Below, one piece after another: positions 1 through 13,082 of a DNA stretch of 64,000 bases. The stretch is from assembly GCA_033961575.1 (NCBI GenBank), contig CM066732.1:77803187-77867186 (forward strand). The letters run 5' to 3'. The stretch is from Aselliscus stoliczkanus. Its lineage: Eukaryota; Chordata; Mammalia; Chiroptera; Hipposideridae. The first letter of the stretch is position 1, and each line of letters begins with the position of its first letter. Both the position numbers and the translations under genes were made by a program. Below the pieces are notes generated by a model, which saw nothing but the letters and a program-made list of their open reading frames with translations, made no database searches and was not told where the DNA came from.

Positions 1-1374
1 TCCACAAAGTCCAAATCTATCGTCAGTATGAAAAATATGGATTTAATTAATAACAGAGAACGCACAGCTAAATTATTCTCAAGAAGGGCTCTCTCAAGGA
101 GGCACCGGTGAGTACTGAAAGGGATAATGCTAATGTAATGAAGGGAACAAAATCCAATATGCTGAGATTTATAACATAGAAATGAACTCCAGACTGAAAG
201 TTGGCATATAGAAGGGAGTGTATATAGTTATTTATATATGCATGATTTAAATGTCTTGGGCCTACAAGCATATCTGGTCCAAGGAATCTTTCATTCAAAT
301 TCAATCCTGATGATAGATGTTAAAAAAAATAAACAAGTTAATACTTTGTATACATGTGTGTCTATGTGTAAACATACATAAATGTGTGTGCACAACCATG
401 TGTGTATGTGTACCTCTTCCACAAACTGCCTACTTCTCATTGGCTAAAATGAGATGACAAGAGGAGTATCCCAAATCACTAATTTGCTTTATGCAAATGT
501 CTATGAGCATATGGAATCTACTGTTTAGCAAAGCAGCTGAAATAGTATGTGCAGATGAGTTTCAGGGGTATATAGATATCCTTCTGGAAAAAAAGAGTGC
601 AGCTTTGTGGTCTAAGTTTGGAAGAAAAAATTAAAATCAATTGCAAAAGCAATAAGGGTATTAGCCTGGTTGACTCCTTTTCTAGCATTAGAAAAAGAAA
701 ATCTGTGTGTGTGTGTGCGCACGTGTGTTGAGTCTTATGTAAATGAATCAAGGTTCAGCAGGAAGACCACTGCTTCCCTCTTAGCTTACCGGAGCGTGCC
801 TCATTAGGAATAGAGGGTAGCAGAAGTGCCTAGTGCAAGAATGTATAAGCTTTACAAACGTCCACATTATTAAGAATATGCTTGGGAATGTCCCTGTTTC
901 TGAGAACTGAATTTGCTTCCTTGAGAGGACTGAAAAGTGTTTTTCTCTGCAAATGATATTCCTCGGGTGCATCTCTCCATGGGAGCCCTGCTTCAGTATC
1001 TCCCTTTGGCAATAACAGGATCCACAAGGTGGAATTCTCTTGGGGAATGTCGCCTTCAGTGCCTCTCCTCCAAAAACATAAATATCTTCAGCCTTAGCTT
1101 TCCTGAATCTGACAGAATATAGGAGGCTCCTGTGAGGCTCAACATGGTAACACTTCCCTGGGATGCTGAAGTGCTTAAGAAAGTTTAGGGGCTCTCACAC
1201 AACAGCCTGAAGATTCGTGAAAGTGCTAACAACCCAAGACCATCAGGTTTTCTCTGAAGATATACCATCTAAACATTTAGGATCTTCTTTTTTTTCCTCT
1301 TAGCTCATGTAGAAGGAGGAAATAATGATCTTGCAAGAGTTTTGCCTAGTTAGGGACAAGGATATGGGGCAACA
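1..1374. other. Intronic sequence, nothing specific recognised
   Basis: AT-rich intronic DNA with a short GT/GC alternating tract near 702-727. No gene, exon or confidently classified repeat was seen. Confidence 0.6.
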
Positions 1375-1465
1375 GTGAGCAGGCAAGCAGCATGTGAAAG
1401 AAGGACTAGGGGTATTAGAGCCATATGGATTGGGTTCACATCCTGACTTATTTACTCATTTCTTG
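1375..1465 (+). repeat. MIR SINE, 5' half
   Basis: The stretch around 1400-1460 reads like the middle-to-left part of MIR (aggact...ggttcacatcctgactt). Its continuation appears at 1860-1930, so the MIR was split by a later insertion. Confidence 0.55.
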
Positions 1466-1469
1466 TGGA

Positions 1470-1857
1470 AGTTATTGGTACAATTCAAGAACTGTTCCCA
1501 GCTTTCTGCCTTTCAGGCATATAGAGTGGGGATGCATTTCCCCATCCAGTATGGAGTAGGGTGGGGCCATGTGATTAGTTCTGGCCAATGATTTTGAAAG
1601 GAAGTGACATATGTCTCCTTCAGGTAGAAGGTTTAATGGACAGAGTAAGACCTTGCAGAAGTCTCTTTTCAGATTGAGGGAATATTGAAAAGGGTGACTG
1701 GTCCATTAGTCTGAGTCCTGGAGGAAGAACAATGCCAAGCAGAGCCCATAACTAACCCTTGATGGACATGTATATATGATAAAAAAAATCTTTGCAGCTT
1801 GAAACCTTGGAGATTTGGGGGTTGCTATATCAGCAAACCCTAGCCTAACCAGACCGA
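1470..1857 (+). repeat. Ancient LTR-like repeat inserted in a MIR
   Basis: The segment contains phrases typical of old mammalian MaLR/MLT-type LTR sequence: a 'ggccatgtgattagttctgg' block, and near its end 'gagatttgggggttg' followed by 'agcctaacc'. The subfamily cannot be assigned by eye. It lies between two MIR halves. Confidence 0.5.
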
Positions 1858-1859
1858 GA

Positions 1860-1930
1860 AACTAGTTCTGTGTCTTAGATTAGTCACTTAACCTCTCTGT
1901 GTTTCAGGCTGAGAGTCCATTGAAATGGTG
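1860..1930 (+). repeat. MIR SINE, 3' half
   Basis: It contains the diagnostic MIR core-like phrase gtcacttaacctctctgtgt, in the same orientation as the fragment at 1375-1465. Confidence 0.6.
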
Positions 1931-2229
1931 AAAATAATTCGTGATCACTGTGGGCACTGAATATCTTAATGTGCATAAGGCACTGACATATGCAATCAGT
2001 AAGATTTGGCCAATGTTAGTTTTTTTCTCCCTCTGTCCTATTCCTATCTCATAACACACACATACACACACTTCCCTTTTTATTAAATGGTGAAGTAGAT
2101 AACATCTGTTCTTGGTCCCTTTTCTGGATTTCTTCTCTCTTTCCACTCCATCTTCCTTTCCCAGTGCGCTTTCATTTAAACTTAATGTTAAAATTGGCAT
2201 TTGATTCAATATTATTCTTGCCACCTCAT

Positions 2230-2251
2230 CCCAACCCCCACCCCCACCCCC
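2230..2251 (-). other. G-quadruplex-forming motif on the transcript strand
   Basis: Four C-runs on the plus strand (3, 5, 5 and 5 bases, separated by one or two A) give G3-TT-type and G5 runs on the minus strand. The minus strand is the AKAP6 sense strand, so an RNA quadruplex in the pre-mRNA is possible. Confidence 0.6.
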
Positions 2252-5200
2252 GTAGAATATCTGCATCTGGTAGAGTGCATTCTTTTTTATCCCAAATAAA
2301 TAAATCTTAAGGAAGGGATTTAAGGCAGTATGGACATTTAGCAATAAAGGTAGTTGAGTTGTGGAATTCCTGATACTCCAAAAAGTGACGCCCTTTGGAC
2401 AACAACAAATCCACCTCCTTCTAAAGTTAGACATGGTAGTGAGATAAGCACAAGAAGGATGGAGGTGAATGAGTTTATCTGTGAAAGCACCACAGTTGAG
2501 CTTTTCTGTACCCCACCTCCCCTGCGGTTTACCAGCCTATTCTAAACAGGTGCCAGGACTTCTTTGGAAATAAGTAAAACATTATCTAGGTACCTTCTAG
2601 GCCCATAATCCTGCTTTAGGAATATATGCATGAAATTCTAATCAATTCTAAAAACTAGAAAGATAATAAACACAATATATTTGGATTCAGTAGCATATAG
2701 ATCATATACTTCTTTGTGGTTATAGTTATGATAATCGGTGCCTTCTTGATGTAATTGCCTGTAACATTAAATCTAACATTTATCCTTTTTATAATTATCA
2801 AAATCTCTTTGTCAGAGATAATACGTAGTTTTCATCTTTAAACTTTGGTACTTTTTTTAGAAAAAAATTAGTAAACCCCAGTTTGTACCATGGTTGCCTG
2901 TAAAGTTTAATCATACATCGAACAATTTTTTCTAGCTTCAAACTAGATTAGCCCAAATATGAATATAACCACTAAAGATAAGTAATTTAAAAATAGGAAA
3001 TGCTAAAAAGTAGGTGAGGGACATTCCCATTAACTTATTGACCTGAAACATATACATAGTATTGAGCAGTGCAGGAGCCAAAGGTGGAAGGGAACCAAAC
3101 ATTCTTTCTTATAAGGAATTTAAATGTTCCTCTAATTTGGTTTATTAAATAAACAAAGAAATTTACAAATAGGTGGTGTTAAAGCCAAATCTCGCAGCTC
3201 AACACAGGAGGGAACACTGCGCATACCCACATCTAATTAAGTAAAAGCCATTTTTCAAAAGTTAAAGGCTGGAATGTTTGCAATTTAATCCAAAATTTTA
3301 TTAGCAAACTCTAATGATTATCCTGATTGCAATTAATAAAAGCTCCCAAACAGGTCAACTCATTTACGTGCTATCTGTAATCATTTGGATTTTAACATGA
3401 TGGTTATTACTTATTACCCTGAAACCAAGCAGCGCAATGAGTTATTGATTACTTTTAACCTTTAGATCCAAGGATTCAAGAAAGGTCAGAGAAGGGGAAC
3501 ACACTTCCTTGGCTGGCAAACGGATAGCCTTCAGGAGAATTCAAATGATTCCCATTGGCCAAATAGATCCAAGATTAGTTTATTCTCTGGGCTGACAAGA
3601 AATGATGATGCTTTTAAAAAATACCACGCAGCACATATTTAGTGAAGTGTTACATTTATATAACCAATGGCCTCAAGATGTGCTTCACATCACAGCAGTC
3701 TCAGGCTATTAACCCTTTACCAGGCTTTGTTCCCGGAAGCATCTTTGTGGGAATGAGATATTAAATATAGTAGCTTTCACTGGAATGAACTCATCTCATG
3801 AAACGAAGTTCTCTTGTAGGTTCCAAAAGGCTGAACAAAATCACTGGCCACTAGCGTTTCTTTTGGTTTTCTTTTTCCATGACAACATGTAGAAATACTT
3901 TTTTCCCATTTGTGCCAATGGGAAGCAATGAGTTCTTAGGTAGGGTCCCGCAGAATTACGGGCAAGGAAAACATAACTGTTATGTGTGAGATTAATTTGC
4001 AGAATACTTGGCATGATTATTGCCAAGTTGTCAAATTGTTCCAAGTTGTTCCGGAAGGTTGTTATTAATAGTATGTTTTCTGAGGAAAGTTCTGTCTACT
4101 TTTGGAACGGCATTTCTGTTGCCAAGGAAACTCCTTTAAGCACAGTTTTCTAGGAGCACACTGCTGCTTTTGTTTGCCAGTGTCCTATTCATATCATCTA
4201 AGTAAGCATTTTACATGCTCCAGCTTTCCGTCCCAAACGCTGAAGTTTTAGCCCATTTACGCTGCTTTTTCAATCATGGTTAATGCCTGCTATGAGGTTC
4301 CTCTCTCCTTCTCCCTCCTTCTCTCTCCCCCTCTCATCCAAAGCCCCTCTCTCTCCTCCTTCTTTCCACTCTCCCTCCAACATACTCAACTCCTACTATT
4401 ATTCAGGGTTTATTTTTTAAACAGTTGCATTCCAGGAGATAGTTTTCACAAGTTGGTGATATATGAACTTCCACTTGAATCATAATTCCACAGGTTGTAG
4501 CATGAGTCCTTCCAGTATTAATTATCTTTTCACGAAAATTAGAGTAGTCATGTCCTACTGACTTCTCTCCCCCATATATTGAAACGCTGAGGAAAACATG
4601 TCATGGAGTCCGGAGCCAGACCTGTTGTGATTAAGCGTGCGTGGTCACATGGCCCATCTCTGCCAAAAAGAGGGCCCTGAGAAAAGGTGACAAAGACAGT
4701 GATTTCCTGTCAGCAAAGAGTACGACAGGGCTGTCTAGAAGCGATGCAAATGAGGGGAACTTTCCCCACGGCTTGTTTGATCCACTCTAGGCCAGAGCAG
4801 GCCAGGCCAGGGAGAGAGGCAGCAGCACAATACAGCAGGGGCTGCCCAGAGAGCCAACGTACCTTCCGGACGGTGGTTCACCCGCCAGAGACAAAAACTG
4901 CTGGCGGGGCTTCCCTTCTTTGCCCCTGTGCACACAGAGCCAGCGATTTCTTGGCATACTATTCTCCTAACATCCTTCTTTTTCTTTTTTTTTTCCAAAT
5001 AGGAATTTAAGCTCCAGCATGAACAATGTTTCGTAGTGTTCAGAAACCACATCCATCTACTTTTCCTTCTCCTAAACATTTTCAAGATGAGTTTTGCCCT
5101 CTCTCAGAAAAGAAAAGAACAAACTACATATTCACGTACTCATAGCAAACACTGATTCATCAAAACTCAAATTAAAATGATAGCTAATCTAAGGACTTTT

Positions 5201-8200
5201 TGAACTTTAATAAAAATGGAACAACAAATTCATTTCTAGAGAGCAGAGGAGACAGCCTAGATTTTTCCATTCCGATTATTTAAAAAATGACTAGATAATG
5301 TTATTTGAAATATTGTAATGATTTTAAGCATATTCTTCTTATCTTAATGGAGTTTTAATCTAACATACAATTAAGCTCTACAATTAATCTACTGTGGAAG
5401 AGGTAAAAAAAAATATCATTAGGTTCTTGTGCCTAATATATCTGGTATATTTTTACCTTGACTTCTTCAATAACTAGTAATTTGCTTCATTTTGAACAAT
5501 CAAGGTAGGAAATTTGGGTACTGAAATTCCAACATAAGGGCTAATTAATAGAATTATTTGTGTGTGGGTGTGTGAGTGTGATGTATATTTCCATACACCA
5601 ATATGTTAAAACAACAAAAAAATTTTTTTTTAAGTTAATGGATTTTCTTCTATTTTAAGCCTAGGTATTGTGACCCAGACCAAGAACCAGCCTAACATTA
5701 CATTTTTAGAAGCTCAAGTTCAGTCCAAAAGGTATCAAGCCACATATGAAATTGCTCAGATCAATCTGGTCAAGAACAAAATTCAAGAGAACTATTGTAG
5801 AGGGTTGAAATTTGTGAATTTACAGCATGATTAATCTGTTTTCTATGATGGGTTTATAGCTATGATAACATCATTTGAGCATCAATGGTTATAAAATAAC
5901 AAGTCAACTATATTACATTTTTCTTCTTGTACAAAATATTTCTTATTCCCTAGAATTTCTAATCCTATCCCATACATGTTTCTTTTAAAAGTCATAATGC
6001 TTGTCTTTTAATAGACACCCAAATTTTCCAAAGTAACATTTTCTCCTTTAAAACATATCCCTTTCTCTTATCTTTTTCTTTTTTTTCTTAAACAACTCTT
6101 CTTTCATTGTTTAGTTTATTTTTATTTGTTTTTGCTTGGTTTTTAATATTTTCTTCCCTACTCATTCATCCACTCATGAATTTAATTTATTCCTTTACTC
6201 TTTTTGTTTGGTTCACTTTGTACTAACTAATTTCAACTGTTTTTCTTTCTCTTCAATGCTTCTATTTTCTCTCACCTTACTAATATCCTTTTTTCCCAAT
6301 ATATAATATTAAGGTCCTCTATTATTAATCCCACCTGGCCCAACTATCATTGAAAGGAGCCACCTCTGGGTGCAAGATGCACTCAAAGTCTCTAAACATT
6401 ACCTGGTAACAGAGTCAGGGAAAAAGACTTAATTCACTTGTTAGAAGAATTATGTTTGGAAATTTACTTGCAAGAAATATTGTAGTTAGATATTGCTCTA
6501 CAAAAGCTCTTAAAAGAAAAATATTTTATATCTAAGTATCAAAATAAACTTAATTTCTTCAAAGGAAGAGTGACTATTTTATGGAAAAAAGTAAATTTTG
6601 CATTTGACCACATTTCTCTCTTTGTTTTCAATTACTAGGAAACACAAAATAAAAATTTGTGATCATCTTTAATAATTGTGTAGGACCTTACAGTGTATGT
6701 GCCTACATATTAACTCTTCTCACAGAAATAGACTGTAATCTTTGTATATTTTCCCCAGTTCTGATTTATATTTATAATTTAAAATATTTTTATTATTTTC
6801 CTGTGAATTCTTATAAACAACCTTGAATCCATAGCAGAATAAAAATGTAATTAATCTAAACAGAGCTTTGTAGAGTGCAAAATAAGTGGTCATTTTCCTT
6901 TTGCACAAGGGCCATATTTGTATAATACTTACACCAGTGGAGAAACAAAGAGGATATTTGCATTTTTCCCATAAAAGCAGGATTATATGAATAACTAACC
7001 CTCAAAAATAAATATAAAATCTTCAGTATAAATTCCTCAAATGTATGAAGGTCGTAGTTGAAGTGGGTGCTAATTTTGTATTGTTTTTAAGCTGAAAGGG
7101 TTATTCTTTAACCCCTTAAAAATCATATAATCTAATATTTTATTGATGAGGAACAGCTAAGCCATTCACTCAAGGAACAAATCTATTAATGTGTTTTGTT
7201 TGTTTTGTTTTTTTTAGTGAGCTTCATACTATCTAAAAACTGCTCTTGTTCAATTATAACAATAATCACCAGACTGCATCTTCTGAATTTGGCCCTTGAA
7301 ATTAACCCTTGGACTCTGAAACCCCACACCAATCCAGGATCGCTGGGGGCTCTGTCATCTGTGCCCTGTGGGAGACAGAGAAGGGCCATCCTTTGTGACA
7401 AGGTAAGAAGCCCTGACAGGGTACACCCTCGCAGCACCCCACAGTCAGCTGTGTCTGCTGCAGAGGGCACTGCAGCAGCCTGCAAAAAACACTCCCCAGT
7501 CACTCAGTCTATAAAATTTATAGAATGGGGCAGGATGTGTCTTGAGCTTCCCTGAGCCCAAGAATAATGCCACCTTTGATATGTAGAAATGAAAAAAATG
7601 GAGCTTTTCCTTTGCAAGTGGGTTTTAACTATTTTTCCATTAATAGTTAATGCACATAAAGACCAGCAGAGTGACAGCTCCCTCTGATTATGAATTCTGG
7701 CTTCGTAACTCTAGTACAAATAGGAGCTGAACTTTCAAAATCACGGTGGTTACTTTTGACAAATTAAATTGTCCTACTTAGGAAGGTAGGAGGAATGAAG
7801 AGAAAGAAAGTGAGAGAGTGGGGGCAACTTCTCCCTGGAGGTGATTCTCAGATTAAGGAAGAAAAAAATGAGAAAAAAACTACGTTTGTTTTTTCTAGGC
7901 TGGAGATACTGCCAATATGTTTTTAAAATGGTACAGAGGGTCCTCATTCAGAGGTTGGGCAAGACAGAGAAGAGGGAAGGAAAGAAATTGGCAGTATGGC
8001 TCCCTGTCTCAAAACAAAGACAAAAGTATATTTAAGGGAGTGGTTAGTTTTTAATAAGAACTAGGTATTCGTTAGAAATAAAATGGTCTTAAATTTCTAA
8101 TAATCTGAAAATAACAAGGAATGGTTTAAACAGGAAACCCACTTTACAACCCATTGTAATATTAAGGTTCTAAATTATGTCAGGTTGTTTAATGTCTTCT

Positions 8201-8257
8201 TTGCTCGTTAAATCTAATTTTTTTCCTTTCTAAGTTACTTGGGTATTATGCTGGTTT

Positions 8258-8270
8258 GGGGGGGGGGGGG
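8258..8270. repeat. Homopolymer G13
   Basis: Thirteen consecutive G. The length is likely to vary or be miscalled. Confidence 0.9.
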
Positions 8271-11200
8271 TAAACAAGATATCAAACAACAGGTGCCACC
8301 TGCCCCAGGAGGTCTGCTGAATGAATACTTTGAAGTATTTATCTGTGGTTCCATACTTAGGAGTTATGTCCAGATGATTGTTTAGCAAAGACCAGAATAT
8401 AAAATAAATAGGTAAAGTCAGGAAGTTAGTACCTAATGTTTAGGTAGTTCCTAAAAAGTCTTCACTCTCACTGAGTTACCATCTTACTGTTTTTCTCTCT
8501 AACCCAACATTTCTAAACGTGGACTTTGGGGATCAATCTAGGACTGTGAAATGCATAAATTGGGGTCTGAGTATAACTATCTATGCCAGGAAGGCAGTTG
8601 AGTGATGAAATATAGAGAGCCTCCCGGGGAGGGCAGAACAGAAGTTTCAAATTCTATGATCAGAGGAGTCATGAATGATTCTTTCCTGGTTCACAGTCCC
8701 TTCGATTTTACCAACACTCAGTGAAGGTCCCTCTTACATATTTCACCCTCATTCTTTTCATGAATACCAGGGATCATGAGCTTTATTCCTATCCTTAATT
8801 TTTCAGCTCAAAAATTGTTAGTTCAATAACTGTATAAGGTGCTTTGCTTAACAATGGATAGAATACAAGGCATTTTTCTTGGTGTCATAAGTGTTTTAAG
8901 AAATAAAGATGATGTATGGGTAGATAGGTTGTGATAGGCTGGAAATGCTGTGAAATAGGTTGGATGTACTGATGGGTTGTCATAAAGATGCAGAAAATGA
9001 ATAGCAAATGTCCAGTAGTGAAAGGGATAGACAAAAAATTGTTTTGTTCCCAATGTTAATGATGCCCTTCATGACAAATGCTAATAAAGCATTGGTATCT
9101 TTTGGGGCCAAAAAATTTAAAGGTTAAAGATGATTAAGGTAGTATCAAATGGTACTGAAAGACTAGGAAGGCCTGGGGATCAGCTGAAAAGCTTTACTCG
9201 TTCAGGGGTCTCTATGATCACAGGTTCCAAACCCACTTTCCCCAAGGCATCAGTTCAGTTGATTCCTGAAAAAATTGATTAGAACAGAGGAATAGGACAT
9301 GGAAAATATTGACCTAACCTGAGAATCCCTGGGGATTCTTGGCAAAGATTTGACATTACTTCTCCTCCATCAGTTTCTCTAATTCAGGAGCCACCTCAAG
9401 TTCTAAATTACTCCTCAGTCAATACCCTCAGGATTGCATTGGATATTTCCAAACCTCTGGGATAATTTGGGGGCTTATATAAAGAGAAACTCCACAAACC
9501 TGTAGTAGTATTTTCCCTTGGTTTCTAACTTAATCCTTAATTTTGCTTATAATCACATGCAAAGTTAGTGCTAATCTAATAAATTTAGGTATGTTGAATA
9601 CCTAAAAGCAGAAAAATGATGACAAGACATGAGTCACAAATGAAGAACTTCAGAAAGAAAATGTTTGGAAAAGTACTATAACCCAGAAGCACTGAGTGGG
9701 TGGAATAATGGCATTCAATATGCCAGAATGGGTATTCTCAGGCAGACCACTTACAAGGAAACCACAAGAAAAAGAAGACTGCACTTTTTGTTCAGTGATT
9801 TCCTATTAATTGTGATGTAAATTATATGGATGTGATTTTGACAAAGAATAGCACTGTTTCTGAAAAAATAGTGGTTTATGCACAAAATACAAAATGCATC
9901 AAGAAAAAAAAATGTGGCAGCATGAGTGCAATAAAATCTGAGATAATGGCTTATGATTAGGTTACTTTCATATTATTTTTTCCTGTTTGGCTCAATTTTT
10001 AATGCTTAAGTCTTAGGAATAAGACAAATATATTACATCACAAATTAATATGGATTTATAGGTATTTTTTTGTATGCAATTCTTGATCCTGACATGAAAC
10101 ATGAAATCACCTAGCTTTGGTTACATTAGGTTGAGACTGTTATTTTAACAGTATGTTATGCCAGAAGATATACTGGCTAGTTTAGTTGTTAATGTGGACA
10201 GCTATCCATACAGGAAACAGCTAATAGTCAACAAATTCGATTAATGTTGGACAGAATTCTTTAGGGAGCAAGACACCACCATTTGCTGAGTCTCTGGGGA
10301 GCTTATATCTTCTCTTTACTGAGATAATTCCCAGGGGACACTAATTAAAATCGACCAGACCCTTGAAAAGTACAGGTACATAGCTCTCTTTAGAGGAAGT
10401 AAAAGTTAAAATAATATATTAAGGAAAGGTAACTTAAAATGATAAAAATTGAAGATGAAAGAAGACAACTTTTATTTGACCTTGAATGTACTTCTTATTC
10501 TATAAGAAATTTTAAAAAGCTAGAGGGTAGTTGTTTCCTGTCATTATACTGTTGCTGATTCTGTAGTTAGTTATTAATTTTATTTTTTATGATTCACAAT
10601 CTGCTCTTTGAAATATGCCATATGCTCAAAGCAATTCAAGGATGACAACTGTCAGAATTACTCCAATAAAAATTGCCTAAATGAGGAAGATTTACGGCAG
10701 TTTGATATTTCAGTGGAAAGTCCCTCTACCCGCCCAACAGCTTTTTCACTGTGAGTCTTGCAGCCATTTTTTCAGTCAAAATCACATGGCTGTTTTGTAA
10801 GAACTTTTAAGACTGTTTAAGTGGAATTGGTAAAACACATGAGGCTAAGGGTGAATTAGCAGACATGGAAAACAATATAGATAGTTATTAGATGGATTGC
10901 CTGCAATCAATATGTGAGTTCCAAGCCAGTTTTCTTAAATCACACGCAAATGTATTGACTTAATATGACAACGTCTGCTCTATGTATCACTAATAAACAT
11001 TAAATTGGACAAGCCCTGTACCCTGAAAGCAGCAAACCAAACTGACAGCAAATTTCTTTTTTCTCTGGGCAGATCCGAGGGGTGGATAAAATCTACCTGA
11101 GTGCTCCAATCAAAACACATTTTGTTAAATGCTACCAGTCCATTTATCCTTCGTTTTTGTTTCAGTCTATTTATTAATGCAGTTTCATTTATTGCTATTC

Positions 11201-11394
11201 ATCTTGAAGATAAATCTTTGTCCTTCTATAGAATTACACCAAATAGAATGTTATAAAGGGAACTTTCTTGCAATTATGATGTTGGTGCAGCCTGTCAGCA
11301 CACAAGAGATGGAAATGAGTTTGGGGACAGGGAAGGGAATTCTAATAGACACCATGATACATACAATGAATGCAATGATATTAAGAGAGAGAAG

Positions 11395-11396
<2 letters not shown>

Positions 11397-11463
<67 letters not shown>
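11397..11463 (-). promoter_or_regulatory. Intronic polypyrimidine (CU)n tract near AKAP6 5' splice site
   Basis: The plus strand shows an almost pure (GA)n run of about 67 bp. Read in the direction of AKAP6 transcription it is (CU)n, starting roughly 60 nt after the exon donor. CU-rich intronic tracts are known binding sites for PTB-family splicing regulators. The tract is seen directly; a splicing role is inference. It may simply be a microsatellite. Confidence 0.45.
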
Positions 11464-11467
<4 letters not shown>

Positions 11468-11522
11468 GTCAGGCTAATCAGATGGTCCACAGCAAGGTAA
11501 AAGCAGGAAGGGTAGCTCTCAC

Positions 11523-11643
11523 CTTGTAAAGATGCTGCTGCTGCTCCTCTGACATCATCAGGTCATGGCTGTCCATCACAAGGGACTCCATGTCAATCAG
11601 CCAATCCCAGAGCTCCTGATATTCAGAATCAAAGTCCAGAAGC
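11523..11643 (-). CDS. AKAP6: AKAP6 internal coding exon (downstream of the two)
   Basis: This 121-nt exon supplies the last base of a split Gly codon and then 40 codons, starting LLDFDSEYQELWDWLIDMES and ending EEQQQHLYK. It matches AKAP6 as I remember it. The EYQELWDWL pattern is the typical tryptophan-containing first helix of a spectrin repeat. In AKAP6 this region binds nesprin-1 alpha and places the scaffold on the nuclear envelope. On the minus strand the acceptor is cttcag at 11644-11649, and the donor is gtgag at 11522-11518, close to consensus. Joined to the exon at 31344-31492 the reading frame is open. The exon ends on a codon boundary (AAG|gt), so the following exon, outside the window, starts in phase 0. 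A long CT repeat on the transcript strand begins about 60 nt past the donor. Codon wear is absent, which fits a functional exon under constraint. Confidence 0.95.
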
Positions 11644-13082
11644 CTGAAGATAAGGCATAAAATGTATTATGCATAAATACAGTGTAGTTGTTAAAATCTT
11701 TACATTAGAATAATATATTCTTGAAAACCCATGGTGTTCCTAGGTGATACCTATAAAAAGAGAAGGGAAAAATTCTCCATGTGGTTACACAGTGGGCAAA
11801 CTAGGAACTCAAGCTTGTGACATAGCCACTTCTTAGATTCTGAAAGCCTAACATGTAATTCCGATGCTCATACCTGAGACATATTATCACGGCAATTTCC
11901 ATTTGCTCACCCTTTCTGACGATTTGCAGCACTGGAACAAAACAACTACTATATCCTCGCACAAGAGCACTGCTGTATTTAACAATGAGCAATGGAGGGT
12001 CCGTGCCTTATGAAGGTGACATGGCCCAGAATTTGGGGTAAGGGCAGTACCCTCAAAATTTGAACCTCTTTTTCATCTACTAGATTTTCATCGATATTGC
12101 ATGCCAATAGATTGATGATACAGGATACTAATTTAACTAATTTCTCTACAATGATCATAATACACTATCAGATCCAAAACATTATTTTCACTGAGAAATG
12201 GCTCAATCATTTATATTTCCCACTGCTGTCTATCTGCCTATCTCTGCAAACATACATCCTACATTTATTGTCATGGATGAGTAGCCAGCATTTCAGCTTA
12301 CCACTCAGAGATAGATAGGCTTGAGTGACTCTGGTAAGCCAGTGAGAACCAGGGGCAGATCCAGCATTAGACAGGTGCTCCCCACAGACATGTAGGAAAC
12401 AAAGGTAAGGACAGGAAGTCAAAACAATGAATCTTTGAATAGGCAGCCATCATTAAAATTCAAAGGAGGATAACTATGGTTTTCAACAAAATAAATCATT
12501 AGAATAAGGAGCTTAAAAGGATTAATGTGATTCTCTTTTGAATGCCTGGTGAATAAGTAAAGCCCAGAGTCTTCTAAACCACTGTGATCAGAAAATGAAA
12601 GTGCAGAGGAAAACTATGACTTTGTCCTTCCCCCAAAAAAATCATCATCCCCTTAAAGGAAATCCTAGAGTCTTGTCAAACTGTAACTGAACAAGACCCT
12701 GTTAGTACCAGTGAAGCAGCAGCCTCAGGGATGAATCTGCATTGATCAAGCGAGCATCTTATTACTACCATGTTCCTGTCTCTATACATTAAATAATTGC
12801 TTTTCAAGAAAACGAACATCCACTTTTCATAACTTACATCTTAATCTTAATAGATCTGTCAAAAAAAAAAAAAAGTTAAGGTGTGTCTGGTAGAAGAGAC
12901 TAGACCTGGAATTGCTCACTGTAATTACTATAATTATAAAGATGCTTGACGAGGCCCGTAAGCACCCAAGGGCAAGGATCGTCATTGGCTGAAACATAGA
13001 AATGATTAATAAATGTGCAGTGAATGCAGGTGATGGGTGTAGTTGATGTAACCAAACCTTCAATAAGGCTATGGCGCCTAGA
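11644..13082. other. Intronic sequence, nothing specific recognised
   Basis: Single-copy-looking AT-rich intron between the AKAP6 exon and a MER5A-like element. Confidence 0.55.

Larger units (their letters stand above)
1931..11396. other. Intronic sequence with local compositional features
   Basis: No exon or clear transposable element was recognised over most of this stretch. Visible features are a CT-rich tract at about 4298-4381, locally GC-richer sequence at about 4590-4940 and 7290-7560, a T-rich stretch at about 5930-6310, and a run of 13 G at 8258-8270. Short open frames here lack splice or codon evidence. Confidence 0.5.
1..11522 (-). other. AKAP6: AKAP6 downstream intron, 5' part only
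   Basis: This begins at the gt donor 11522-11521 and runs off the low-coordinate end of the window. The next AKAP6 exon is not present in it. It is mostly single-copy AT-rich sequence. Confidence 0.85.

Noticed and set aside
1904..2434. 176-codon minus-strand open frame
   Set aside because: It includes a poly-Gly stretch from a C-run and a VCVCVC stretch from a CA tract, and has no domain.
4687..5085. Overlapping 107- and 116-codon open frames on opposite strands
   Set aside because: No recognisable domain, splice context or homology; the region is only locally GC-richer.
11129..11500. Open frames encoding Arg-Glu or Ser-Leu repeats
   Set aside because: They are translations of a (GA)n microsatellite in different frames.
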